Assembly (NCBI GenBank): GCA_017480485.1
Contig: JAFVAN010000028.1
Location: 12,299 to 76,298 of the forward strand
Origin: Ruminococcus sp.
GTDB lineage: Bacteria; Bacillota_A; Clostridia; Oscillospirales; Ruminococcaceae
Reading direction: 5' to 3'
Length of the DNA stretch: 64,000 nucleotides
The notes beneath the pieces were generated by a model. The model had not been told where the DNA came from and did not search any database. It worked only from the letters and a program-made list of their open reading frames with translations. The translations under genes and the position numbers were made by a program. Below, piece after piece: positions 43,998 through 53,771 of the stretch. Each line of letters opens with the position of its first letter. Positions within the stretch are counted from its first letter, which is position 1.

Positions 43998-46429
43998 CAG
44001 CCCTCAGCACCTCCTTCCAAAGCGTTTGCAAGGTCAATGGTCTGGCCATCTACCTTAGCGGTCTGCGCTTCCTTGTTGATCTCTATTACAACGTCCTTGC
44101 CATCCTTCGAGTAGGTGGTGGTGATGACGTTTCCGTCCTCGCTCACCTCATACTTGCTGATGGTCATATCACTTACGCCCTTGAGGACCTTGTCGGCCAC
44201 CTTGTACTGCTCGACGGCCATGTCGATCCAGCCCTCGTAGTTGGTGTAGTAGAGATCGTCGTAATCGGTATCCTTGAGCACCGAAGCATCCTCGTAGATG
44301 AAATCGTAGTGGATGCCCGAGCCGCCCGCCAGCGCCATCATAAAGGTCTCGCTGGTGTTAGAGCTCTGGTTGATGCCCTTGGTGGAATAAGGAACGTAGC
44401 CGTGGATCACCATCTGATAGAAGGGGATATCCATGTCGGTAACATTGAAGCCGCTGGAGTATACAGGAACGTCGGTGATCTGGGAGGCGTAGGGGATAAC
44501 GTAGGCATTAGCGCCTGCGCAGAGAACATCTCCCACCTCTTCATCAGCCTTCTTGAAGCCATCCGCGATGGTGTTTGCGGTGGCGTATCTCGAGGAGGCG
44601 TTCTTCTTGGAGAAGTCGCTCACCAGCTTGGTGGAGTAATCTCCGAAGGCTATCCTCGTGAGGCCCTTGTCCTTGTAGCTTTCTATCATCTGGTCGAATA
44701 TCCTTACGTAGCTGTTGGGAGCTATCAGCGCGGGAGAAACTCCTGTTACTGCAACGCCGTAGGCGGGGCTGTATTCGGACTGTCTCGAGTAAGCGTTGGA
44801 TATTCTTATCGCTGTGTTATTGAAGGTGGAGTAGCCCCAGCTGCCGCTCTTCATCGTGAAGTTGTTCATGGAGGGGAATACTTCCAGACCCGAGGTGTCA
44901 ACAAGCTTCTTGAAGTCGCTGTTGCCGCCCAGAGTTCCCGAGGCCTTAGCCTTGGTGGAGACCTTCTGCTTGATGGACTTGTTGGTCCAGTCGTTGTAGT
45001 TTACAACGGTATCGGAAACGCCCATATCCTGCATCTTGGAGATTATCTCCGCAGCCTGGTCAAAGCCCGTGATCTCGGTCTTGAGGTCGAAGGGCAGGCC
45101 AAGGATAGAGGTCTGCTTCATAACGCCGCCGAAGAAGTCAACGTACATATCGTTGGTGTCCGCTGTGGCCCTCTTCTCAAGCTTTGTGCGAACGGAGTCG
45201 GAGCTTGTCAGGTAGTTCCTGTAGACCTCCGCGCAGTCCGCGTAGTTGATGTCCTCATCCTTGGCGATGGGGTAGTACCTGATGCCGAAGCGAGGGGTCT
45301 TGATGCCGTTCTTCTCAAAAACGGTTATCTTGTTGGAGTTATCGCCCGACATGAAGAAGGAGTCCATGCTGCGGGTCTCAAACTCGTAGTAGATGTTGTT
45401 GTACACCTGCTTATCCTGCAGGCTCACCTTTGCCTTTGCGTAAACATTGGTGTCGCCGTCGGTAACGATGGCCACGAAGCCTCTGTTTCCGTTTACCGAT
45501 GCCATAACGGGCAGGTAGGCCTGCTCGGTGACACGGGGAGCAGTAAGGGGAACTGCGGTGTAGTCTCTGCCGTATACCAGCTGAGAATACTCGGCGTAGT
45601 CGCCCTTGCCGTTGTTGTAGTTGATGACAGCGCCGCTGCCGTCGGGAACTATCATGTAGCCCTCGGTCTCGTTGCCCTCATCGTCATACTGCGGTACTGC
45701 GCCGAAGGCGGGGCAGAGCTGAAGCTTTGTGAGCACCTTGCCGTCAACGTTGTCGGTGTTCTTCTCTGTGATCTCGTCGGTATCGCAGTAAACATACAGA
45801 CAGTCTTTCTCCAGCTGGTAATGTACCACCAGCTTAACGCCCTGAGAGCTGTAGTCGTAGGTGACCTTGAGGCCGCCCTTTTCCTTTGCGTACTTGACTG
45901 ATCTTGCCTTGCTGGAATATACGGGAGCGGGGGACTCGGTCCTCTTTTCCAGCTCGCCCACCTTAATGGCGGCGCTGGAGCCGATGTAGTCGCGCTTAGC
46001 GCTCTGCATCATGGAGTCCTTGTCAACGTCCACCACGGTCTTGTCGGCGTGAACGTTTATAGGAGAGGTCCAGAGGTAGTAGTCCGCGTCCTTATAGTAG
46101 ATGCAGATCCTGTCGTTATCCTGATCTCCGTAGAGGACGAACTGATCGTTGGAGGCATATTCCTCGCAGCTCTCAAGCTCAACAGCCTGCTTGTCGGTGA
46201 TAGGATCTACCAGCTCCTGCTTCTTCTTGGACTTCTTGCTTCCGCCTTCCTCCTCGTCCTCGGCCGCGGCGTCGCCCTCTTCGGCGGCTTCGCCATCGGC
46301 TGTCTCGGTATCGGCGGCAGCTGTATCCGCTTCGTCATCGGTAGAATAAGCGGACATCGAACCCAGAGGCACCAGCATTGTAAGCACCAACGCAAATACT
46401 AAGATCTTTTTATACTTTTTGCTATGCAT
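43997..46429 (-). CDS. DUF5696 secreted protein of the sugar-transport operon
   Basis: An 810-aa exported protein. A signal peptide (residues 1-30, ending in AYS) leads to an acidic Ala/Glu/Asp-rich linker (about 32-75). The remainder matches the DUF5696 family, found with carbohydrate ABC transporters of Clostridia: SGAVINYNNGKGDYAEYSQL near 255, then RFGIRYYPI near 395 and YEGWIDMAVEQYK near 740. The family may contain a glycosidase-like barrel, but no catalytic pair can be named. GGTGG precedes the ATG. It follows the YIP1 gene by 19 bp in the operon. Confidence 0.82.
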   Translation of the reverse strand: MHSKKYKKILVFALVLTMLVPLGSMSAYSTDDEADTAAADTETADGEAAEEGDAAAEDEEEGGSKKSKKKQELVDPITDKQAVELESCEEYASNDQFVLYGDQDNDRICIYYKDADYYLWTSPINVHADKTVVDVDKDSMMQSAKRDYIGSSAAIKVGELEKRTESPAPVYSSKARSVKYAKEKGGLKVTYDYSSQGVKLVVHYQLEKDCLYVYCDTDEITEKNTDNVDGKVLTKLQLCPAFGAVPQYDDEGNETEGYMIVPDGSGAVINYNNGKGDYAEYSQLVYGRDYTAVPLTAPRVTEQAYLPVMASVNGNRGFVAIVTDGDTNVYAKAKVSLQDKQVYNNIYYEFETRSMDSFFMSGDNSNKITVFEKNGIKTPRFGIRYYPIAKDEDINYADCAEVYRNYLTSSDSVRTKLEKRATADTNDMYVDFFGGVMKQTSILGLPFDLKTEITGFDQAAEIISKMQDMGVSDTVVNYNDWTNKSIKQKVSTKAKASGTLGGNSDFKKLVDTSGLEVFPSMNNFTMKSGSWGYSTFNNTAIRISNAYSRQSEYSPAYGVAVTGVSPALIAPNSYVRIFDQMIESYKDKGLTRIAFGDYSTKLVSDFSKKNASSRYATANTIADGFKKADEEVGDVLCAGANAYVIPYASQITDVPVYSSGFNVTDMDIPFYQMVIHGYVPYSTKGINQSSNTSETFMMALAGGSGIHYDFIYEDASVLKDTDYDDLYYTNYEGWIDMAVEQYKVADKVLKGVSDMTISKYEVSEDGNVITTTYSKDGKDVVIEINKEAQTAKVDGQTIDLANALEGGAEG

Positions 46430-46448
46430 TTTTACACCACCGTTTCCT

Positions 46449-47078
46449 TTAGCCTCTGATTCGATATGCGATCTCTGTGTAGATCGAGTATCCGAAAACG
46501 TATACCTGCTGGAAAAGTGAGAGCAGCAGGATCGCCAGGAACAGGATCAGCAGCATCGCAACAACTGTGAATACCATTGAAACTATAGTTTTGCCGAAGC
46601 TGTACTGGTGAGCGGCCTTCATGGCCTGTATCATCAGCACTAAGGACCAGATAAGTCCCAGATAGTGAACGGAGGTCATCCAGATGCGCTCGTCCTGAAC
46701 GATGAAGTTCGAGATGAGGATGGAGATGAACTCGCACACTATGTAGGGCACCAGAGCGTAGGCCGAATAGATGCAGATCTTTTTCAGCGTGCCCTCGCCG
46801 TCGAACAGCGTACACAGCGCCCAGTTGCCTATTACCCATGTAAAGAAGTATACCACCGACTGCACCAGCAGGGGAACAACGTTGAACACCTTTACATAGG
46901 CGGTGTTGAACTGGAAGCCCATCAGCTGCCTGTTCGCCACCATTGCAACAAACAGAAGGAATACTATTATCAGAGCGGCCTTCATAGAGCCCTGCTTCTT
47001 CCAGCGCAGGTCCTCAAAGCCCTCAACGGGATGGAAAACAACATGCTTTATCCAACCCATCGTTGAAAATTCATACAT
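46449..47078 (-). CDS. YIP1-family membrane protein
   Basis: A 209-aa protein with five membrane helices between residues 30 and 195; the N-terminus (HPVEGFEDLRWKKQGS) is the usual cytoplasmic approach of the YIP1 family. Function in bacteria is unknown. The ATG at 47078 has GGAGG before it; longer in-frame starts reach into the propeller gene and lack a site. It starts one base after the propeller stop, so the genes are coupled. Its regular place next to DUF5696 genes hints at a role in transport or assembly. Confidence 0.82.
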   Translation of the reverse strand: MYEFSTMGWIKHVVFHPVEGFEDLRWKKQGSMKAALIIVFLLFVAMVANRQLMGFQFNTAYVKVFNVVPLLVQSVVYFFTWVIGNWALCTLFDGEGTLKKICIYSAYALVPYIVCEFISILISNFIVQDERIWMTSVHYLGLIWSLVLMIQAMKAAHQYSFGKTIVSMVFTVVAMLLILFLAILLLSLFQQVYVFGYSIYTEIAYRIRG

Positions 47079-47079
47079 A

Positions 47080-48846
47080 TTATTCTCCCTCCTTCTCTTC
47101 GTCTTCACTGGCCTCGTCTGCCTCGGTCTCCTCAGCATCCTCGGCTTCGATCTCGGAGCTGCTCACCTCTGCGGCAGCCTCCTCGACCTCTTCAGCGACT
47201 TCCTCGGTATCCTCGGCGGCCTTTTCCTCGGCGCTGCTGAGTATCCCGAAGCCATCGTCGATGTTCAGCTTCTTGGGCTTGCGCTTAAAGAGGCGTATGC
47301 CCTTCTTTTTCATCACGCTTCTCGCTATCAGCAGGGCTATGATAAGCACTATCACGATAACGATGGCCGTGAAGTTGTCTCTCAGGAAGGCCTCTCTGGT
47401 GTACTTGAAGGCCTTGTCGTAGTCGTCCTGATCGTAGGCTGTCTTGAAGTATTTGAGAGCCTTGGAATACTCCTCGTTTTTCAGGGCTGCCTTACCGAGG
47501 CCGATGTAGGCTGTGGTATAGCCGCCGTCTCTCTTGATAACTTCCTCCCAGTCGCCCTTGGCCTCGGTGTAGAGGCCCTGATCGTAGAGAGCAAAGGCAT
47601 TGTGGACGTACTTTCCGAACTGAGTTTCAACGAAAACCGTTATATCGTTCTTGGAGCCGTCAAGGATGAACACCTTGTCGCCGTAGGATTCAACGGCGTT
47701 GGGGTTCGACAGGCTTCCTCTCTGGTCCGAGGTCGAGTTCTTCGTTCCGAAGATGGCAATAAGGTTGCACTCCTCGTCGTACTGGAAGACACGGCCTGTC
47801 TCGTAGTCGAGCACGTTTATAAGCTTTGTGGAGCTTACGTCAACGTCGGTAAGTCTTGTGTTGTGGCTCTTCTTGGTGAGGGCGTCGTACTGTCCGCCCG
47901 CCAGATCGCCGAACTTATACTCGTTGCCGACGGTGTTGTTCCAGATGTTGTAGCCTGCGGCGTTGAGCTTCTTTACCGCATCGGTATCGGTCGTTACCTC
48001 CGTTACGGTGTAGATAAAGCCGTCCTTATCGATATCGAAGTTGGCATACTCAACAGGAACGTTTCTCTGCATACCCTCCAGCTGCTCGTCGGAGGCGATA
48101 GCTCTCCAGAGCCTCTGGGCGATGACCGCTGCTGTTACCTGCACGCGGTTCGCGCCGTAGTAGCTGGTGAAGCTGCCGTCCTTGGCGAACTGCACAGAGC
48201 CCGTGCTGATGGAGCTTACTACCGAGTAAACATTCTCGGCGCCGTCCGCCAGCACCTTTCTGGGCAGGAAGGTCTGTATCGTGTAGAGCGAGCTGTCGGG
48301 CTTGGTGTAGTCCTGAATGAACTCAAGCTTTGTGTTGCTGACCACCTTGGCCTTAACTATCCTCGAGTTCTCGGTGTCGGCTATGTAAGCCACCTGACAG
48401 CCCAGCGAGGGGCTTGTGTTTACGAAGATGCCTCCGGGGGCGGCAAAGCCGTCGATGCCCGAGCCCTCAACGGTATAATATCTGGCCTTGAGCTTCAGGT
48501 TCTCGTCCAGAACGATGATCCTGTTGTTCTTGGTGTCGGCGATCCAGAGCTCAAGTCTGTCGTCGTCCCAGGACATATCGGTGGCATCGTCCAGTGTGAG
48601 CTCGGCCTTCTCGTCATAGAAGAGGGGGTCCGAGGGGTCTCTCAGCCGCTCGAGCTCCATTTCGGCGCCCGTGATGGTGGCCTCTACGCGGTAGACGCTC
48701 TGGGAGGGCACGGGGTCATCCCAGGTGTCGTAGTTATAAGAATTGTAGGGTTCGTCCGCAAAGGCGGTAGTCGTCATCGAAAGCGCGGTGACAGCTGCCA
48801 TTGCAAGACCGAGGATTTTTTTCATCGGATTTTTATAATCATTCAC
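47080..48846 (-). CDS. NHL-type beta-propeller protein with TPR repeats, one membrane helix and an acidic tail
   Basis: A 588-aa protein. A signal peptide (1-30, ending TAFA) leads to an outside beta-propeller (about 50-370; DDRLELWIADTKNNRIIVLD, SLGCQVAYIADTENSRIVKA). TPR-like helices follow (about 390-470; ALYDQGLYTEAKGDWEEVI). Then come a membrane helix (about 485-508, AIVIVIVLIIALLIARSVM), a basic segment KKKGIRLFKRKPKK and an inside tail of about 60 residues made almost wholly of Glu, Ala, Asp and Ser. The protein probably senses or organises the transporter complex. It is conserved beside the DUF5696 and YIP1 genes in this locus type. Confidence 0.8.
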   Translation of the reverse strand: MNDYKNPMKKILGLAMAAVTALSMTTTAFADEPYNSYNYDTWDDPVPSQSVYRVEATITGAEMELERLRDPSDPLFYDEKAELTLDDATDMSWDDDRLELWIADTKNNRIIVLDENLKLKARYYTVEGSGIDGFAAPGGIFVNTSPSLGCQVAYIADTENSRIVKAKVVSNTKLEFIQDYTKPDSSLYTIQTFLPRKVLADGAENVYSVVSSISTGSVQFAKDGSFTSYYGANRVQVTAAVIAQRLWRAIASDEQLEGMQRNVPVEYANFDIDKDGFIYTVTEVTTDTDAVKKLNAAGYNIWNNTVGNEYKFGDLAGGQYDALTKKSHNTRLTDVDVSSTKLINVLDYETGRVFQYDEECNLIAIFGTKNSTSDQRGSLSNPNAVESYGDKVFILDGSKNDITVFVETQFGKYVHNAFALYDQGLYTEAKGDWEEVIKRDGGYTTAYIGLGKAALKNEEYSKALKYFKTAYDQDDYDKAFKYTREAFLRDNFTAIVIVIVLIIALLIARSVMKKKGIRLFKRKPKKLNIDDGFGILSSAEEKAAEDTEEVAEEVEEAAAEVSSSEIEAEDAEETEADEASEDEEKEGE

Positions 48847-48894
48847 TGCTAATCACCTGTTTCCTTTCCGAGTTTTCATTAACTTAGCTTGTCA

Positions 48895-49794
48895 TCAATC
48901 CTTGATGCCCGAGTTTGCCATGGTCTCCATGACGTTGCTCTGTGCGATAAGGAAAACGACCAGCGGCGGAATAAGAAGCAGTACGGCCGAGGCGTAGGTA
49001 ACGCCCTGTCTTGCAAGGCCGACAGCAGATATCTGCTGAACAACAGTAGGAAGGGTCTTGAGCTCCTCAGAGTAGATGAGGGCGCCGCCCTGCATATTCC
49101 AGGCTCCCTGGAAGGCGAAGATGATAAGTGTCATCAGTGCGGGCTTGGAGTTGGGAACTACTATCTGCCAGCATATCCTGAACAATCCGGCGCCGTCCAC
49201 CTTTGCGGCCTCTATCATAGAGTCGTGGATGGTGGACATGGACTGCCTCATAAGGAACAGTCCGAGGGGCGTTGCGATGCTCGGGAGGATAAGTACCCAG
49301 TAGGTATCTATGATATGCAGCTTGGAGTATACCATGAACTGCATGATCCATGTTGCGTTGGAAGCGAACAGCAGGGCTGTTACGATGAGCTTGTTGATGA
49401 AGACGTTTCCGGGGAAGCGGCACTTTGCCAGCGCAAAGCCTGCACAGCAGCAAACAAACAGGTTGCAGATGCAGATGACCACGGTGATGAACACGCTGTT
49501 GAAGATATATCTTGACAGCGGCACCCACAGGCTGGCTGCTACGATGAACATATCCGAGAAGTTCTTGGTGGTCGGATTGAGAACGTAGAGCTTCGGCGGG
49601 AACACGAACAGCTCTTCAACAGGCTTGAAGGACTGGACGAAGGAATAATAGATGGGGAATATCATGAACAGTCCAAGGAGGATGAGGAAAACGAAGATCG
49701 CGATATCTCCTCCGAGAGAACGGTTTATGCGCTTTTTCTTTTCCGAGACCTTCAGCTTGTCTATAGAGACTTGCTTTTTCTTTCTTCTTGCCAT
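48895..49794 (-). CDS. Carbohydrate ABC transporter permease, MalG type (first pair)
   Basis: A 299-aa permease with six membrane helices and a basic N-terminus (MARRKKKQVSIDKLKVSEKK). The EAA loop is EAAKVDGAGLFRICWQIVVP near residue 195. It follows its MalF-type partner by 17 bp, and the propeller gene follows after 48 bp. With that partner and the large solute-binding protein it makes the first permease pair. Confidence 0.93.
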   Translation of the reverse strand: MARRKKKQVSIDKLKVSEKKKRINRSLGGDIAIFVFLILLGLFMIFPIYYSFVQSFKPVEELFVFPPKLYVLNPTTKNFSDMFIVAASLWVPLSRYIFNSVFITVVICICNLFVCCCAGFALAKCRFPGNVFINKLIVTALLFASNATWIMQFMVYSKLHIIDTYWVLILPSIATPLGLFLMRQSMSTIHDSMIEAAKVDGAGLFRICWQIVVPNSKPALMTLIIFAFQGAWNMQGGALIYSEELKTLPTVVQQISAVGLARQGVTYASAVLLLIPPLVVFLIAQSNVMETMANSGIKD

Positions 49795-49811
49795 TATTCG
49801 TTCTCCCTCCT

Positions 49812-50762
49812 TTAATCAAGATATTTTCCAAGCAGCCAGTTAACGGCCTTGTTAGCGAGCAGCATCGCCATGAAGAGCACGAAGCATATCGCCGAGGCGT
49901 AGCCCATCTCGTAACGAATGGAGCCGTAGTCTGTTGCGTGGTTCATTATGGTGTGTGCGGCGTAGTCCGTAGAGGGCAGACCCACCAGCGCCTGTCCTAC
50001 AGCACCAACGGTGAAGGAGGACGAGATCTGCATTACGGCGGCGAACAGCAGCTGGGGTCCCATGGAAGGGATGGTGATGGTGAAGAGCTCCTGCCATCTG
50101 TTCTTGATGCCCTCGATAGCGCCCGCCTCATACATCGACTTGTCGATGTTCTGGAAGCCTGCGCGGATCGCAAGGAAGCCTGCGCCCATGGAGATCCACA
50201 GCTGAACGATGATAACAACGGGAAGTATGTAGTTGGTATCGGTCAGGAACTGCTTGGGCGAGGTAAAGAGGCCGATGTCCATCATTATGGCGTTGAGGTA
50301 TCCGTAGGAGTCGCCCGAAAGGATGAGCTGCCAGGTAACATATACCGAGGTAGTCATCGAGGGAGCGTAGAAAACGAAGGTGAACAGCGTTTTCAGGAAC
50401 GGATGCATCTCGTTTATCAGCCACGCGATAACGAAGCTGAGCACATAAGAGAAGGGGCCTGTGAAGATCGCGAAGATCAGGGTGTTCCTTACAGCGATGA
50501 GGAATACCTCATCGTTGAGGAACAGGGTGTAGAAGTTTGAGAAGCCTACCAGCTTCGGGGTCTGGATCATGTTGAAGTTAGTGAAGCCTATAGGCAGCGA
50601 CATAACTACAGGGATGACCGTAAAGAGTATGAACAGGATCATAAAAGGAGCGAGCAGTCCGTAGCAGCCTTTATTGACCTTGACCATATGCCAGGTGTAT
50701 TTCCACTTGCCCTGTTTGTTTATCGGGGTATTGGAATCAACGTTTGAATTAGCGTTTGCCAT
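49812..50762 (-). CDS. Sugar ABC transporter permease, MalF type (first pair)
   Basis: A 316-aa permease with six membrane helices after a short polar N-terminus. The EAA loop is YEAGAIEGIKNRWQELFTIT near residue 215, with the Gly that docks the ATPase. AGGAGG precedes the ATG. It lies 18 bp after the solute-binding protein gene, the normal order for family 1 carbohydrate importers. Confidence 0.93.
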   Translation of the reverse strand: MANANSNVDSNTPINKQGKWKYTWHMVKVNKGCYGLLAPFMILFILFTVIPVVMSLPIGFTNFNMIQTPKLVGFSNFYTLFLNDEVFLIAVRNTLIFAIFTGPFSYVLSFVIAWLINEMHPFLKTLFTFVFYAPSMTTSVYVTWQLILSGDSYGYLNAIMMDIGLFTSPKQFLTDTNYILPVVIIVQLWISMGAGFLAIRAGFQNIDKSMYEAGAIEGIKNRWQELFTITIPSMGPQLLFAAVMQISSSFTVGAVGQALVGLPSTDYAAHTIMNHATDYGSIRYEMGYASAICFVLFMAMLLANKAVNWLLGKYLD

Positions 50763-50780
50763 CAGGTTACTCCTCCTTTC

Positions 50781-53672
50781 TTAGTCAAGTCCGAGGTCCT
50801 CACGCTTACGCGTGATCTCATCGTTAATGTCCTTGTTGTACCAGAACAGGGTGTCTCTTGCGTTCTCGTAGTTGTTGACTACCTCTCTGAAGGCGTTCAT
50901 GATGTTTCTTGTAACACCGTAGGAGGCGGGGATGATGGGTATCTCTACCTGAGCATCCAGCTGCTCTCTGAGGACAGCAAGCTCGCTGTTGGACCAGGAG
51001 AGCTGGCCCAGAGCCTCGATGTTGGCGGTATCGAAGCGTCCCATTGTTCCAAGGATGGCCTCGATGTCGTTTCCGTAGGCTCTCTGAGTCTCGGCGGAGG
51101 TGAACCACTTGATGAACTCCCATGCGTCCTTCTGCTTATCCTCGCTGAGCTTGGAGAAGATAACTGCTCCGGAGCCTGTTGAGCAGGAGGCGTGGTTGAT
51201 GGTGCCGTCGGCCTGCTTGGTGCCGGGCATCGGGCGGAAGTTCCAGCAGCCCTTGATCTCGGGCGCCGCAACTGTCAGCTGGTTGAAGAACGTGTAGTTC
51301 TGGATGAGAACAGGCATATCGCCCTGTCTGAATCTTGTGAATGCGTCGTAGGTCTGCTCGAAGCTGTAGGTGGTATAGAACTTCGTCCAGGCGTCGAAGG
51401 CGTCGATTGCCTCCTGAGTGTCGAAGTTGGTCCTTGTCTGCTCCTCGTTATAGTAGTTGATGCCATGCTGGAGCAGCATCGAAGCGAAGGTGTTGCCCGC
51501 CTCGGTAACAGGCGAGATGATGGAGCCTACGGGAAGCACAAGGCCTATCTCCATGTAATTTCTCTGGAGCGTGGGCAGCACGTCGAGCAGGCCGTCCCAG
51601 GTCGCCAGGTCGGTGTTGGGGTCGATGCCGTACTCAGAGAGAACGTCCGAGCGGTAGAAGAGCATCGGGAAGGTCTGGGAAACAGGAAGTCCGTAGCAGC
51701 CTCCGTTATACTCGTAGAGCACTCCCGCATCGTCGGCGAACCGCGACATGACCTCGTCGAAGTCATTAAACTTCTTCAAGTCTACGAGCACGTCTCGTGC
51801 GGCCAGCTGTATCGGGAAGTCGCCGCCCAGGAAGAGGGCAAGGTCGGGGCCCTTTCCTGCGAAGGTCGCCTCAACATATCCGCCCTGTACCAGCTTCATG
51901 TTTACCTTTGTATTAGCTGTGGGGTTATAGTCGTTGTTGATAAGGGTCTGGATAACGGTGGCGTTATCACGTCCGAGGGAGGTCCAGCAGATAAGTGCTG
52001 TCTCGTCGTCCTCGGCCAGGGAGTTATAATCCTCGAAGAAGGAGCCTATGAAGGACTTGAAGCCAAAGGCCAGGCTCTTGAGGAACTTCTCCTCGCAGGG
52101 ATCGAAGTCCTTGTCGGGAGAGGCGATCTGGATCATATCTACCTCCAGGGGCTGCTCTCTGTACTGAGATACCCACGCGGAAACGGAGGTAACATTATCC
52201 TTGATCTGGCTCATAAGAGAAGGAACGCGGTCCGGCTTGTCAACGCACTTGTCAAGCACGATAGCCAGCTTGTCGAGGGTAACGGCCTCAGTACCGCCGC
52301 TGCCTGCCAGCGCCTCGATCTTGCCCATCTCCTCGCGGAGCTGAGAGGAATACTTGTCGAAGTCATCAATGATGCCGGGGATGGCGGCCTTAACGTCGTA
52401 GTTGGTGTAGATATCGGGGTTAGGGCCTGTGTAGGCGCGTATCTTTCTGTAGTAGTTGTTTACGTTGTAGACGATCTCGTCTATCTCGCCCATGATCTCG
52501 CCAATGGCTCCGGGAACCGCCTCAAGGGTGAGCTCGTGCTCGCCTGCGGTGAGGTAGTAATAGATGGGCTTGCCGCCCAGAGAGGGAACGGTGAGCTGCC
52601 ACTTGGTCTCATAGTAGAACTTTATCTGGTCGCTCTCCTTGTTGGGAACGACGCCGTCGATAAGGAGCCTTCTGTTGGAGAACATTCCGCGCATGGTTTC
52701 CTGCTTGGCGCGGATGCCGACCTTGTAGTAGCCGTCGGAAGGAACGGAGAACTTCCAGGTGGCTGCCTGGGTCGCCTTGTTCCAGTTGTCCTTGCCGATG
52801 GTGTTGTACCTGGTCTTGGTGGGGCTGGTGCCGTTTACGGATGAAGTAATATAGGAGTTGTTATCCGATGTCGGGAAGAGAGTTCTGTCGGACTTGTAGT
52901 CGGCAGACTCGCCCTCCAGCGTAACGATATACGAAGGGGTGGAATTTACTGCGCCGCTGTCGGGCTCCACGTAGGGCTCGGCCACAGGCGCCTGACAGAT
53001 CTTGATGTAGTCGATAGCGAACTGAGCCTTTGTAGACTGCAGTGTCAGCTCGTAGGTCTTTGCCTCGGGGAAATAGAACTGCAGCGGCTCGTTGAACAGG
53101 CCGTCGGTGTCTTTAAGGAAGGTCTCCTGCCAGCACACCTGCTCGATCTGTCCGGGACGGATATCGTTGCCTCTCTCGTCCTGCTCGATGTCGGTCTTGC
53201 TGACCCAACGCTTGGGCAGGGTTATTCTGGAGGCTGTGGAATAAGGGCATACGCCGTCAATGAGCAGCGCGAACTCGACGGAGGTCGTGCCTCCCTCAAG
53301 AGCCTCGTAGCCCATCTGGATGTTATAGACGCCTGCCTCGGGGATCTTCACCTCATAGGTGAGGGTACCCTCCTGGTTAGCCCACTTGGCAACATTGTCC
53401 TTGCCGTCAACGCTGGCGATAGACACGCTGGCGCCGTTGGAGGCGCTCACATAGTCCTTGCCCGCTACCGTTACCTCTGCCTGAGGTCTCGGCTCTTCGG
53501 CGTACTTTTTAACATAATTGGAGTACGCTTTTTCGCGGTTGCTCGCGTCGATGAGCTCGGCGTTGAGATTTTTTCCATCGCTGTCCGCTGCCAGCGCTGT
53601 CAGGCCGCAGGAAGCCGTGAGCGCCAAAGCGAGAGCCGATGAAACAACACGCTTGAAAACTGTGCTTTTCAC
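50781..53672 (-). CDS. Very large extracellular solute-binding protein with two carbohydrate-binding-like modules
   Basis: A 963-aa exported protein, more than twice the usual 420-500 aa of sugar-binding proteins. Signal peptide at 1-29; TASC at about 19-22 may be a lipobox, or cleavage may follow ALAA. Two beta-sandwich modules of the CBM6/35 type follow: about 65-215 (GTLTYEVKIPEAGVYNIQMG) and about 245-410 (ATWKFSVPSDGYYKVGIRA). From about 500 a family 1 solute-binding fold follows (FAGKGPDLALFLGGDF, VLSEYGIDPNTDLATWDGLL, ending NDIEAILGTMGRFDTANI). It probably captures a plant polysaccharide fragment. It is the first gene of the operon. Confidence 0.88.
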   Translation of the reverse strand: MKSTVFKRVVSSALALALTASCGLTALAADSDGKNLNAELIDASNREKAYSNYVKKYAEEPRPQAEVTVAGKDYVSASNGASVSIASVDGKDNVAKWANQEGTLTYEVKIPEAGVYNIQMGYEALEGGTTSVEFALLIDGVCPYSTASRITLPKRWVSKTDIEQDERGNDIRPGQIEQVCWQETFLKDTDGLFNEPLQFYFPEAKTYELTLQSTKAQFAIDYIKICQAPVAEPYVEPDSGAVNSTPSYIVTLEGESADYKSDRTLFPTSDNNSYITSSVNGTSPTKTRYNTIGKDNWNKATQAATWKFSVPSDGYYKVGIRAKQETMRGMFSNRRLLIDGVVPNKESDQIKFYYETKWQLTVPSLGGKPIYYYLTAGEHELTLEAVPGAIGEIMGEIDEIVYNVNNYYRKIRAYTGPNPDIYTNYDVKAAIPGIIDDFDKYSSQLREEMGKIEALAGSGGTEAVTLDKLAIVLDKCVDKPDRVPSLMSQIKDNVTSVSAWVSQYREQPLEVDMIQIASPDKDFDPCEEKFLKSLAFGFKSFIGSFFEDYNSLAEDDETALICWTSLGRDNATVIQTLINNDYNPTANTKVNMKLVQGGYVEATFAGKGPDLALFLGGDFPIQLAARDVLVDLKKFNDFDEVMSRFADDAGVLYEYNGGCYGLPVSQTFPMLFYRSDVLSEYGIDPNTDLATWDGLLDVLPTLQRNYMEIGLVLPVGSIISPVTEAGNTFASMLLQHGINYYNEEQTRTNFDTQEAIDAFDAWTKFYTTYSFEQTYDAFTRFRQGDMPVLIQNYTFFNQLTVAAPEIKGCWNFRPMPGTKQADGTINHASCSTGSGAVIFSKLSEDKQKDAWEFIKWFTSAETQRAYGNDIEAILGTMGRFDTANIEALGQLSWSNSELAVLREQLDAQVEIPIIPASYGVTRNIMNAFREVVNNYENARDTLFWYNKDINDEITRKREDLGLD

Positions 53673-53771
53673 ATTTTTTCCACCTTTCGTTTTAGTTTGC
53701 CGATAAAACCCTATATTACTATAATATTTTAAATAGTATACCTATTTTTATCCGGCTGTATATCAGCCCTC

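Noticed and set aside
44309..45901. A 530-codon plus-strand frame across the DUF5696 gene (similar long frames at 46903-48852 and 51192-52844)
   Set aside because: They run antisense to well supported operon genes with signal peptides and domains; the valine/glycine-rich products are typical of reverse-strand shadows in GC-rich genes.
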